A stretch of 64,000 bases of DNA from Phycisphaerae bacterium (GTDB lineage Bacteria > Planctomycetota > Phycisphaerae > SM23-33), in contig JASLNT010000085.1 of assembly GCA_030745875.1 (NCBI GenBank), forward strand, positions 32,092 through 96,091, given 5' to 3'. How positions within the stretch are numbered: position 1 is the first letter of the stretch; each line of letters opens with the position of its first letter. The notes beneath the pieces were generated by a model. That model was not told the origin of the DNA. It saw only the letters and a program-made list of their open reading frames with translations, and did not search any database. This document shows positions 27,935 to 36,494 of the stretch, one piece after another. The position numbers were made by a program, and so were the translations under genes.

Positions 27935-29068
27935 TCATTCCTTTTCAAGGTCTCCGGCTTGTCTAAGATACGTTCTGAACGCTCGGTCGATTCGCTCAGC
28001 GATGTCAAAATAGACGCCCACGTCAGCCCCTATCGGATCTGGTATGTCACCGTCCGGATCCAACAACCGCAACTTCGCGGCCGCCGAAGGGGCCAGGCAG
28101 CGCGCCTCGGACAAATGTTGTCCTGTACAACAGAATATCACATCAGAGCAGTTTATCAACTCCGAAGTGAGTTTTTGGCTGGAGTGTTGCGATATATCGG
28201 CTCCGAATTTCTCCAAGGCCTGAACAGATTGCCGCGAGGCCCGACCGCCGGGAAACGCAAAAAGCCCGGCCGATTCCACACAGAAACCATGCTCAGAAAG
28301 GCCTTTAGCGTCACAACCGAATTTCTCGGACAGAGCCCTTATCGCCAATCCCTCAGCCATCGGAGACCGACAGGTGTTTCCCGTGCATACAAACAAGTAC
28401 ATGGTGGCCATTATCCGTTCAATATCGGAATTCCCGCAAACTCCGGTCCGAAGGACATCCCATTGATCGTCGCTGCAGGCAAGTATGGTGGAATCGCCTC
28501 CATATTCGGTCCGGCCGCTGTCTATCAACAGGTCGATCCGACCGTCCAGGTCTGCAAGGACCTCCTTACCCGTGCGGGGCGAGGGATGTCCCGCCAGATT
28601 CGCGCTGGGCGCAACCACCACCTGATCAACACCCGCCAGCATCATTCTCGCGACCGGAGCATCAGGACATCGCAGACCTATCCGCCCATCGCTGGTCAGC
28701 ACATCGTGCAATCCCGCGTTCTGGAGTTGCGGATCGTTCAAGGCTCCGCCCGTTTCGAGCACCAGCGTTATCGGACCGGGCCAGGCCTTGTGGATCACTT
28801 TGGCTGCGGCGGACCCGACGTTTGCAACATACCGCCCGATATCTTCGGGCCAGGGAATATGCACGCTGAAAGGGCGCTCGGGGCGATCTTTCAACTCACG
28901 CAAACGCTCCAAGGCCTGAGCGTCTGAAGCAACCGCCGCCACACCGTAGACTGTTTCGGTGGCGAAGGCGACGAGTTGCCCGGCCTGGAGGGCATCTGCG
29001 CCCTTCTCGGCCGCTGCGGTCGCCGCCTGCGTGTCGGTGGGATCAACTTTTATTACGCGTGTGGACAT
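27935..29068 (-). CDS. Fusion of threonylcarbamoyl-AMP synthase (YrdC/Sua5) and low-molecular-weight protein-tyrosine phosphatase
   Basis: 377 residues from ATG 29068. The first half (about 5-210) is a YrdC/TsaC domain that makes threonylcarbamoyl-AMP for the t6A modification of tRNA (LVAFATETVYGVAAVA, LKDRPERPFSVHI, VVAPSANLAGHPSP). The second half (about 225-375) is an LMW-PTP with the P-loop VCTGNTCRSPMAEG, Cys nucleophile and Arg, and the general acid loop DPDGDIPDPIG. Both halves look catalytically intact. The first is essential in most bacteria; the second usually targets protein tyrosine or arginine phosphates. Coupled to rpiB. Confidence 0.9.
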   Translation of the reverse strand: MSTRVIKVDPTDTQAATAAAEKGADALQAGQLVAFATETVYGVAAVASDAQALERLRELKDRPERPFSVHIPWPEDIGRYVANVGSAAAKVIHKAWPGPITLVLETGGALNDPQLQNAGLHDVLTSDGRIGLRCPDAPVARMMLAGVDQVVVAPSANLAGHPSPRTGKEVLADLDGRIDLLIDSGRTEYGGDSTILACSDDQWDVLRTGVCGNSDIERIMATMYLFVCTGNTCRSPMAEGLAIRALSEKFGCDAKGLSEHGFCVESAGLFAFPGGRASRQSVQALEKFGADISQHSSQKLTSELINCSDVIFCCTGQHLSEARCLAPSAAAKLRLLDPDGDIPDPIGADVGVYFDIAERIDRAFRTYLRQAGDLEKE

Positions 29069-29165
29069 ATTTTCTCTTTCGAACATTATCCAGGCCAGGC
29101 ATGGATCAAGTCAAGCTGACGCGACGCCGGGCAAGTACTCGGAACGGAGGCGATCTGAGTTGAGT

Positions 29166-31235
29166 TTATTTCTTCTTGAGCGTGTCGGCCGCTTCGACCG
29201 CCAGGGGAGACTCCGGAAAAATATCAACGATACGCTTGAGGGTCGCGGCAGCCTTGTCGGGTTTGTCCATCTTCCTGCAGGCCTCCGCCGCCAGCATCAG
29301 CAGTTGAGCCCCGTAGTTGCTGGTGGGGTTCACCCTCGCGAGTATATCGGCCTCGTGGACGATCTCGCCATAGCGTCCCTGCGCCATCCAGAGCCTGGCT
29401 GAAAGAAGCGAAAAGTATCCGTCGAGTTTGTCGGCGGGGAATGTCTGAGCCCATCTCTGCAGATACTGCTCCGCCCACTCGTAGTTCTGACTCGAAACCG
29501 TATACGACTCGACATGCCGCGAAAAATCGCCTCTTAGTATGGGATGCTTCTTACCGCGGGCTTCGGGACCGAGACCGGCGGTCTTGTACGCGGCCAGCGC
29601 CTTATCGTAGTCGCCGCGAGCCCTCCAGACATCTCCGACACCGATCTGCGCATCCCGGCCTGTCGCCGGGGTGATCTTCTTACCGTAGCGATCGGCGGCT
29701 CGCGTGTAGAGTTTCATCGCCTCCTTGTCGTCACGGACATTGTCCAGCACTATCCGTGCAGCCATTATTGTCATCCGGGCGGATGTTTCGGGAGTATCGC
29801 ATCTGTCGGCGGCCACCAGGAGCACTTTGACGGCGTTGGCGGCCTGGGCGCTGTCCAGCATGAGCTTTGAAACAACGGGCGCTACAGCTCTAACACCGGC
29901 CGCGGGCAGCGTTTTGCGATTCAGAAAGGCTGTGCATGCACGGATCATGTCTTTGGTGAGTTTGCTGCGCTTGAGCAATTCAAATGCGGGCGCCACTGCA
30001 TCGGCGTTGAGTGTTTGGAAGTTGTAGCCGGCTATGATCGCGGCGTGGTCCTTCTCCTGATCGATTTTCCGGTGAGTTACGCGGTCCCACGGGCGGGATA
30101 CGGAAATGCGATTGGTCCGGATAAGCTCCCCTCTCGGCGTCTTGGATTTTAGAGTTACTGTGTATAGTCCGTCGACTGCGTAAACGTGATCGACAGCAGC
30201 TTCGGTCGATGTCTGGCCGTCGCCGAAGTCCCATTCCCATTTGAGCCCCTTGCCCCCCCTGCCGACCGTCTGGGCGGTAAAGGTATAGCGCTGAGAGTAA
30301 CGATTGGCGGCGAACGCCTCACCGGCGTAGACGGGCGAAAAATCTATGTCGAGCGGTTTGCTCACTTGCTGCATGGTTCCGGCCTTGCCGGTATGCACGA
30401 GCGAGTAGGCCGCCGGTGGAATCACGCGCACTCGCTTCTCTCCGGGCTCCTTCCACGCCACAACAAGCACGGGGTTCGATTTCCTGTTGATATGGTAGAA
30501 AGTCAGCTTGTGCAGGCCGGCTCGCAGATTGACTTTGGCGTTCCTGCGGATATCTCGCTGAGGGCGATGCCATCCTCCGTCGCTGATGAGCAACTTGTCA
30601 TCCACAAGCAGGAACGAGGCGTTATTGCTGGAACAACTGAAAGTATACTGACCCGTCTTGGGCGCCACGACGTATCCGATCATCAGGTTGGCGATCGCGT
30701 CATCCGGGCCGAATGGATTGTAGCCCAGGAACATTCGGTCCATGAAACGCTTTCCCATCATTGGACCGGACTTCTCGAATATCTTTTTGGCGTCGCTTAG
30801 TTTCCCGGGCGGGTTGACACTGCAGCGGCGTGTCTCCAGGAGGACGCCTCGCTGAATCGGAAGGACCGCGCGCCTTGGCGGCGCGTCGGGATTGCCCAGA
30901 TAAGCGTAATATTTTTTCAGCCCGCCCTGCTTTGCAAACGCTAATCTTGCGCTATCTCCGGGCCCGACCATAAGCACGGTGGAGAGCACCTCTTTGCCCA
31001 TGGGCGTTGTTACGCGAATATCGCTTCCGTCAGGCTTGCTAACTCCCCCGGTGGCGATTTTCACGCTTATTATGTCCGCCCCGCCCAGGCGCGTAGGCGT
31101 AGTTTCTTCGACCGTAATCTCGCGCCGGTACCGCCATTTTGGGCTCCACCACGGGTCCGCCGCACGCGCCGCCGAGGCGCACAACAGAACCAGCAGTGGA
31201 AACTTAATCCAAAATCCGGTATATCCGTGTTTCAT
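29166..31235 (-). CDS. Exported PA14-like, PKD and TPR multidomain protein
   Basis: 689 residues. Signal peptide ends near ARAAD (residue 26). Residues about 28-120 resemble DUF2341-type beta domains (WRYRREITVEE, KKYYAYLGNP). About 130-285 resemble PA14 (GYVVAPKTGQYTFSCSSNNASFLLVDD). About 300-380 are a PKD domain with the diagnostic WDFGDGQTST and DGLYTVTL. About 400-689 are helical TPR-type repeats ending in KRIVDIFPESPLAVEAADTL. It probably binds glycan and partner proteins in the periplasm or at the surface. No catalytic motif is visible. Confidence 0.7.
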   Translation of the reverse strand: MKHGYTGFWIKFPLLVLLCASAARAADPWWSPKWRYRREITVEETTPTRLGGADIISVKIATGGVSKPDGSDIRVTTPMGKEVLSTVLMVGPGDSARLAFAKQGGLKKYYAYLGNPDAPPRRAVLPIQRGVLLETRRCSVNPPGKLSDAKKIFEKSGPMMGKRFMDRMFLGYNPFGPDDAIANLMIGYVVAPKTGQYTFSCSSNNASFLLVDDKLLISDGGWHRPQRDIRRNAKVNLRAGLHKLTFYHINRKSNPVLVVAWKEPGEKRVRVIPPAAYSLVHTGKAGTMQQVSKPLDIDFSPVYAGEAFAANRYSQRYTFTAQTVGRGGKGLKWEWDFGDGQTSTEAAVDHVYAVDGLYTVTLKSKTPRGELIRTNRISVSRPWDRVTHRKIDQEKDHAAIIAGYNFQTLNADAVAPAFELLKRSKLTKDMIRACTAFLNRKTLPAAGVRAVAPVVSKLMLDSAQAANAVKVLLVAADRCDTPETSARMTIMAARIVLDNVRDDKEAMKLYTRAADRYGKKITPATGRDAQIGVGDVWRARGDYDKALAAYKTAGLGPEARGKKHPILRGDFSRHVESYTVSSQNYEWAEQYLQRWAQTFPADKLDGYFSLLSARLWMAQGRYGEIVHEADILARVNPTSNYGAQLLMLAAEACRKMDKPDKAAATLKRIVDIFPESPLAVEAADTLKKK

Positions 31236-31255
31236 GAGAGGTCTTATTGTACGCG

Positions 31256-31354
31256 ATGATTAAACGTTTTGCGAAGGTGCTGTCGGCCCGCAACGGGCGA
31301 TTCGGCGGCCTGTTGGGCATAACGCAGCACCGCGCGAAACGATTGCTCAGGTAA
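31256..31354 (+). CDS. Possible 32-residue basic peptide upstream of the ABC permease
   Basis: ATG at 31256, TAA at 31352, four bases before the permease ATG. The peptide is strongly basic (Arg/Lys-rich, ends HRAKRLLR). No clear ribosome site. It could be a leader peptide for the transporter or chance; there is no independent support. Confidence 0.2.
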   Translation: MIKRFAKVLSARNGRFGGLLGITQHRAKRLLR

Positions 31355-31358
31355 TGTA

Positions 31359-32564
31359 ATGGCTATGCTGCCTCTTGCCAACTTAATGCATCACAAGCTC
31401 GCCAGTACGCTAAACGCACTGGGAATAGGCATCGGTATATGCATGCTGCTGACGCTGAGCGGGCTGGCGCGCGGTACGCTGTTCGAGGTCTCCGATCGCG
31501 CGCAAGCCGCCGACGCCGATCTCATAGTCTGCCCCAGCGGATGGGGCGATGGAGTAGTCACCCGCAGCGGAGTGGGCCTGTGGGAGAGCTACGCAAAGCT
31601 GATCAAGAAAGAACACGGGGATATCGTCGAGCGAATCGTTCCGGTGTTCGTCTGGCCGATCAAGCTTGCCGGACAAGACCATCGCGCCACCGGGGTGTCT
31701 CCGGAGATGTGGCATACGCTGACGGGCGGGCGAAAACTCTCTGCCGGCAGATTGTTCGACCCGGAAAACAAGTTCGCGACGTGGCTCGAAAAAGAACTGC
31801 TGACCGAGGCGCCCGAGGACGGACCGGCCGAAGACCTGGACCTGACGAAAGCCCCGCATGACGGTCTCGAATTGGTGATAGATGAACGCCTGGCCGAAGC
31901 GGGAGGCTTCCGTGTCGGACAGAAGGTGGTCAGCGCCAACCGCACCTGGACAATTGTCGGAACGGTTCCCGCGGGCGTTATCACGCGAGTGTTCATGCCC
32001 CGAAGGACGGCTCAATACCTGTTCGGAGACAGCATCCAGAGATGCACGCTGATGTTTGTCAAACTCAAGGACGGATGCGACGTCGGACCGGCCGCCTCGG
32101 CGATTAAGGAAACCACCGGGCAGGACGTGATGCCCCTGACAGCCTACAGGGGCATGCTAAAGGCGAAATTCGATCTAATGTTCGGGTACATCGACACGGT
32201 GAACGGCGTGGCGTTATCGATAGCGTTTCTGTTCATCATGATCACGCTGTACACGATGGTTCTGCAGCGTAATCGAGACATCGCGATCCTGAAGTCGTCG
32301 GGAGCCTCCTGGTTATACATCACGCGCCAGGTAATGGTCGAAGCGGCGCTGCTGACGCTGGCGGGAACGGTGTTGGGAGTCGCACTGGCGTTTGCGGCCG
32401 GATGGCTCATCCAGACGCTGAAACCGCTGTATACAGTGGAAATCACGCCGAAGTGGGTGCTGATAGCTTTCTGCGCCGCGGCTGTGGGAGCAACGCTCAG
32501 TTCGATTTATCCGGCGTGGCGAGCCGCTCGCGTAGACATGGCTGAGGTGCTGGCTCAGGACTGA
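31359..32564 (+). CDS. FtsX/MacB-type ABC transporter permease (LolC/E-like)
   Basis: 401 residues, four membrane helices in the FtsX pattern: one after the N-terminus (TLNALGIGIGICMLLTLSG), then a large extracytoplasmic domain (about 45-275) and three C-terminal helices (VALSIAFLFIMITLYTM, LTLAGTVLGVALAFAAG, VLIAFCAAAVGATLSSI). The ending IYPAWRAARVDMAEVL is diagnostic of the family. This is a mechanotransmission-type exporter component as in LolCDE or MacB. The ATPase gene begins four bases after its stop, and a LolA-like lipoprotein lies downstream, which favours lipoprotein or envelope transport. Confidence 0.85.
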   Translation: MAMLPLANLMHHKLASTLNALGIGIGICMLLTLSGLARGTLFEVSDRAQAADADLIVCPSGWGDGVVTRSGVGLWESYAKLIKKEHGDIVERIVPVFVWPIKLAGQDHRATGVSPEMWHTLTGGRKLSAGRLFDPENKFATWLEKELLTEAPEDGPAEDLDLTKAPHDGLELVIDERLAEAGGFRVGQKVVSANRTWTIVGTVPAGVITRVFMPRRTAQYLFGDSIQRCTLMFVKLKDGCDVGPAASAIKETTGQDVMPLTAYRGMLKAKFDLMFGYIDTVNGVALSIAFLFIMITLYTMVLQRNRDIAILKSSGASWLYITRQVMVEAALLTLAGTVLGVALAFAAGWLIQTLKPLYTVEITPKWVLIAFCAAAVGATLSSIYPAWRAARVDMAEVLAQD

Positions 32565-32567
32565 CCA

Positions 32568-33248
32568 ATGGGAACCGCGAACGACTATATTCTGACGGCC
32601 AAGAAGCTATACAAGTCCTACGTATACAAGGGCGGACGGGTGGAAGTCCTGCACGGGCTGGACATGGCGGTCAAGCGTGGCGAGTTCCTGGCCGTCATGG
32701 GACCCAGCGGATGCGGAAAGAGCACGCTGATGCACATCCTGGGCCTGATATCCAGACCCGAGTCAGGGGTGGTGACAATTGACTCCCACACTGTAACCAA
32801 CCGCAACCGCGAACGCACACAACTGCGGAGGACGATGATCGGACTGATCTTCCAGAGGTTCAACCTGATCAGCGTTCTCAGTGCTGAAAACAACGTGAAT
32901 ATGTCGCTCCGAGTGCGGGGGATCCGACCCGACGGAAGGACCGGTGAGTTGCTTGAGGCGCTGGGAGTGGCGCACGTGGCGAAGCGAAAACCCAGCGCTA
33001 TGTCCATTGGAGAGCAGCAGAGAGTAGCGGTCGCCCGAGCCCTGGCGCACCGCCCAAAGGTGCTGCTTGCCGACGAACCGACAGGAAGCCTCGATTCGGT
33101 AAGCGGGCACGCGCTGATGGACATTCTGAAAAAGACCAATCGCGACGACGGGCAGACGATTGTCATGATAACTCACTCAGAAGAACTGGCCGGCTATGCC
33201 GACCGTATAGTGTATATGCAAGATGGCCTCCTCGTTGACCACAACTGA
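32568..33248 (+). CDS. ABC transporter ATP-binding protein (LolD/MacB-like)
   Basis: 226 residues. Walker A GPSGCGKST (about 45-53), the Q-loop in FQRFNL, the ABC signature as MSIGEQQRVA instead of LSGGQ, Walker B VLLADEPTGSLD and the H-loop MITHSEE are all present. It powers the permease encoded immediately upstream. The signature deviation (SIGEQ) occurs in some LolD-like proteins. The stop lies inside the next gene's start region, an overlap of 26 bases. Confidence 0.9.
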   Translation: MGTANDYILTAKKLYKSYVYKGGRVEVLHGLDMAVKRGEFLAVMGPSGCGKSTLMHILGLISRPESGVVTIDSHTVTNRNRERTQLRRTMIGLIFQRFNLISVLSAENNVNMSLRVRGIRPDGRTGELLEALGVAHVAKRKPSAMSIGEQQRVAVARALAHRPKVLLADEPTGSLDSVSGHALMDILKKTNRDDGQTIVMITHSEELAGYADRIVYMQDGLLVDHN

Positions 33249-33969
33249 AGAACTCACAATCCCCATCGGCGAGCCCGACGGGATATCCGTGGTGCGGTGG
33301 TTTGCATTTTACGCGGTGGTGCTCGCCTCTGCGGGGATATGGTTATGGATCCTGGTGGGACACCTCACCGTGTCGCTGGAGTCGCTGCCCGAAATGCCCC
33401 GAACGGTCAAGCTCCTGACGTTCGCGATATACGCCTCACTGGGTTGCACGTTTATCCCGCTCCCGGTCAACGTGATCGTGGCGGCGGCGGCTACTCACAC
33501 TGCGGCGGTTGGAACAGGGCTTTGGGACACCGTTCTGCTGATCGGCGCGGTCGGCGCGGTCGCTTCCACACTGGCGAATCTGAACGACTACCACCTGTTC
33601 ACGTGGATGCTGAGATCTCATCGGATCGCCTCGATCCGCCATACGCGAATATACCGACTCGCCGCACGCTGGTTCGACAAGTCGCCTTTCTTCCTGGTGG
33701 CGGTGTTCAATATACTGCCCATTCCCGTGGACGTGGTTCGCATTTTGGCGACCACCAACCGATATCCCCGCATTCCGTTCGCCGCAGCGAATCTCATAGG
33801 GAGATTCATCCGCTACAGCGTCATCGCATTCCTGATATACTACTTCGAACTATCGATGACAACCGCGATTCTGATAATGCTTGGCTTGGCTGTTGCAATG
33901 CTCCTGGCCAAGCTCCTGCCCGGATTATTGGCTCCCCAAAAAACTCCGGAGGCAAGCTGCGACAGGTAG
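33223..33969 (+). CDS. VTT/DedA-like membrane protein
   Basis: 248 residues, about five hydrophobic helices. Residues about 60-200 follow the VTT (SNARE-associated) pattern: an early GCTFIPLPVNVIVAA re-entrant segment, a loop with ARWFDKSPFFLVAVFNILPIP and a final NLIGRFIRYSVIAFLIY. Family members move or scramble lipids or carry undecaprenyl phosphate. The start overlaps the ATPase gene by 26 bases; a GTG near 33289 would avoid most of the overlap. Placement inside a Lol-like cassette suggests an envelope lipid role (inference). Confidence 0.65.
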   Translation: MASSLTTTEELTIPIGEPDGISVVRWFAFYAVVLASAGIWLWILVGHLTVSLESLPEMPRTVKLLTFAIYASLGCTFIPLPVNVIVAAAATHTAAVGTGLWDTVLLIGAVGAVASTLANLNDYHLFTWMLRSHRIASIRHTRIYRLAARWFDKSPFFLVAVFNILPIPVDVVRILATTNRYPRIPFAAANLIGRFIRYSVIAFLIYYFELSMTTAILIMLGLAVAMLLAKLLPGLLAPQKTPEASCDR

Positions 33970-34000
33970 TTGCGTTTATTCTCATGAGGAGTCTTGTGCT

Positions 34001-34864
34001 ATGAAGCTGTTTGTAACATGTGCAACACTGAGCTTACTTTTCTCGGCGTGTGCAGGCCAGACGCCGACAACACAACCGGCCTCGGAGCCGGCGTGTTCGA
34101 CTGCGACAACCAGGCCCGCTGCGACAACTGCTCCTTCGGTCGATCCGGCGACAAAGAAGATCCTCGACGCGATGGAAGCCGCCGGCAAGACGACAAAGAC
34201 AATCCGCGCCGATCTAACATACAGATTGGTCAACACGAGTCTGGGCGACACTGAATTCCGAACCGGCTGGGTGGCGTACCAGTCCAGGACGGTGGTCAAA
34301 TCCCCCACCAGGACCCTTACCAGACCCCCCATGTTCCGAGTGCATTTTGAAACGATGCGCCTGGGAAGGGGCAAGACCACCACCAGCCCGGTCGACTACG
34401 CGTACGACGGGAAGAACCTTATCGTCGCCCGAGCCAAGAACAAAGTCATAAACCGATTCCAGATGCCCCCCGGAGGCAAGGGCGCCAACATGCTGCAACT
34501 CGGTAAGGGGCCGATGCCCCTGCCCTTCGGCCAGAAGACCGCCGACATGGTCAAGTACTTCGTATGCACTAACCGCCCCACACGCGCCACAGACCCCAAA
34601 GACACGGTCTACCTCAGCCTCGTCCCACGCAAGGAACACGCGAAAGCTCTCAGCACCATGTACATCCACATGTGGATCAGCACCAAAACATGGCTACCGG
34701 TGAAGATCGTCACCAGAGACAAATCAAAGAACATCATCACCAGCACGTTCAGCAAAACAGTGATCAACGGGGAAATAAAACAGAGCTTGTTTACGATACC
34801 AAAACCGATCGGTTGGAAGCTCATTGTCCAACCCCTCAAGCAAGGACAGAACATCAGACCGTAA
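34001..34864 (+). CDS. LolA-like-fold lipoprotein
   Basis: 287 residues from ATG 34001, which has GAGGAG about 11 bases upstream; the longer frame to 33881 overlaps the previous gene. Lipoprotein-type signal MKLFVTCATLSLLFSAC (Cys17), then a Thr/Pro/Ala-rich spacer. Residues about 50-287 show the succession of amphipathic beta strands found in LolA/outer-membrane-lipoprotein-sorting folds (IRADLTYRLVNTS, PPMFRVHFETMRL, TWLPVKIVTRD, KSLFTIPKP-like ending). It would bind acyl chains in a half-barrel. It lies with the LolCD-like genes, which supports a lipoprotein-relay role. Confidence 0.65.
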   Translation: MKLFVTCATLSLLFSACAGQTPTTQPASEPACSTATTRPAATTAPSVDPATKKILDAMEAAGKTTKTIRADLTYRLVNTSLGDTEFRTGWVAYQSRTVVKSPTRTLTRPPMFRVHFETMRLGRGKTTTSPVDYAYDGKNLIVARAKNKVINRFQMPPGGKGANMLQLGKGPMPLPFGQKTADMVKYFVCTNRPTRATDPKDTVYLSLVPRKEHAKALSTMYIHMWISTKTWLPVKIVTRDKSKNIITSTFSKTVINGEIKQSLFTIPKPIGWKLIVQPLKQGQNIRP

Positions 34865-34901
34865 ATCCCGCCAATTCAGAATACAACCAGGAGCCATGCA
34901 G

Positions 34902-36353
34902 ATGATATCCAGACGGAACTTCCTCCACACCGTCGGGGTTGGAGCCGCCGCACTCGCAATCCCCAACCGGAACCACGCCGCACCTTCCGACGCAGATCGC
35001 CCGAATATCGTCTTCATACTGGTCGACGACCAGCGCGACGACACGCTCGGCTGCGCCGGACACAAGATCCTCAAGACGCCCGTGGTCGACTCGCTGGCGA
35101 AAAAAGGCGTGCGGTTCAGCAACATGTTCGTGACCACGTCGATCTGTGCGGCCTCCCGAGCGTCGATCTTCACCGGGCTCCACGAGCGAACGCATGGGTA
35201 CACGTTCGGAAAACCGGCCGTCAGCGAACCACACACCGCAGCCAGCTATCCCGTACTGCTTCGCCAGGCCGGTTATCGAACCGGGTTCATCGGGAAGTTC
35301 GGAGTTAGAATGTCCAAAGGGGCGACCGGCAGGATGTTCGACTCCTTCAAGTCGTTCACCGGTCCGCGATTCATCAAGCAACCCGACGGATCAAAACGTC
35401 ACACCGCGGAAATCTGCGGCGACAAGGCGATCGAGTTCATACGCACCGGAAAGACTGATTCGGGGGCACAGAAGAAACCGTTCTGCCTGTCGATCAGTTT
35501 CCCGTCAGTCCACGCTGTGGACGGGAACAAGAAACCGGGTGACGGACACTATCCCTGGCCCAAGGCGGTTGATGGGATGTACGACGACGTGAAGATTCCT
35601 CCGCCCCGCCTGTCCGAATCGGAAGTATTCAACAACCAGCCGGAGTTTCTAAAGGATTCGCTGAATCGCCAGCGATGGTTCTGGCGATGGGATACGCCCG
35701 AAAAATACCAGATCAACATCCGCGCTTACTATCGCATGATCAGCGGGGTCGACCGCGTTATCGGGCGAGTTGTCGAGGAGTTGAAAGAACAGGGGCTCGA
35801 CAAGAACACGGTGATCATCTACACCGGAGACAACGGTTACTACATGGGGCAGCGCGGATTCGCCGGCAAGTGGTCGCATTATGAGGAATCGCTCCGAGTG
35901 CCTCTGGTAATCTACGACCCCCGCCCCAAGTCCTCCAAACGCGGAAAAGTCGACGACGCGGTCGCACTGAACATCGACCTGACTGCCACCATGCTGAACC
36001 TCGCGGGCGTAGCGACACCCAAGCATTACGGAGGAAGGAGTCTCGTTCCGTTGCTGAAGGACAAAGCTCCGGCCGATTGGCGGACGGATTTCTTCTGCGA
36101 GCACCTGATGAATCATGCGGCCATACCCAAATGGGAAGGCGTTCGCGGCCCGCGTTACGTGTACGCACGCTACTTTGAGCAGAAGCCCGTACACGAGTTC
36201 CTCCACGACCTGAAAAGCGACCCGAACCAACTGCGGAACTTCGCGAAAGATCCCAAGTACGCCAACACGCTCAAGAAGATGCAAGCCCGTTGCAACGCCC
36301 TGAGAGAAATCCACGGCGGACCATACAAGGCCCCCACGAAACGAAGAAAGTGA
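34902..36353 (+). CDS. Tat-exported sulfatase
   Basis: 483 residues from ATG 34902 (AGGAG eight bases upstream; ATGs at 34896 and 34824 are alternatives). Tat motif SRRNFLHTVG at the N-terminus, then the alkaline phosphatase-like fold: PNIVFILVDDQRDD metal site and the maturation motif CAASR, a Cys-x-Ala variant of the usual CxPSR that is still compatible with formylglycine formation. The second metal half is YTGDNGYYMG. It is of choline-sulfatase/iduronate-2-sulfatase-like size. It follows the LolA-like gene by 37 bases and may be in the same transcript. Substrate not determinable. Confidence 0.9.
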   Translation: MISRRNFLHTVGVGAAALAIPNRNHAAPSDADRPNIVFILVDDQRDDTLGCAGHKILKTPVVDSLAKKGVRFSNMFVTTSICAASRASIFTGLHERTHGYTFGKPAVSEPHTAASYPVLLRQAGYRTGFIGKFGVRMSKGATGRMFDSFKSFTGPRFIKQPDGSKRHTAEICGDKAIEFIRTGKTDSGAQKKPFCLSISFPSVHAVDGNKKPGDGHYPWPKAVDGMYDDVKIPPPRLSESEVFNNQPEFLKDSLNRQRWFWRWDTPEKYQINIRAYYRMISGVDRVIGRVVEELKEQGLDKNTVIIYTGDNGYYMGQRGFAGKWSHYEESLRVPLVIYDPRPKSSKRGKVDDAVALNIDLTATMLNLAGVATPKHYGGRSLVPLLKDKAPADWRTDFFCEHLMNHAAIPKWEGVRGPRYVYARYFEQKPVHEFLHDLKSDPNQLRNFAKDPKYANTLKKMQARCNALREIHGGPYKAPTKRRK

Positions 36354-36365
36354 CCAGATGACGCC

Positions 36366-36484
36366 GCCTTTAATATGGAGCCATATCGTGGCCATATTAA
36401 AGGCAGCCTTTAATATGGAGCTGTGACTTGACTATATTGAACGCTGTCTTTAATATAGACCGATAGACCAGTCTTATCAAAGGC
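36366..36484 (+). repeat. Three 40-bp tandem units, each an inverted repeat, upstream of Fic gene
   Basis: Left arms at 36366, 36406 and 36446 and right arms at 36392, 36432 and 36472: a period of exactly 40 bases. Arm GCCTTTAATATGG (36366-36378) pairs perfectly with CCATATTAAAGGC (36392-36404). In unit 2 the left arm is identical and the right matches 10 of 13; in unit 3 they match 11 and 10 of 13. The array ends 10 bases before the Fic ATG. It looks like a multi-site operator, or hairpins in the leader. Confidence 0.85.
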
Positions 36485-36494
36485 ACGAGCACCT

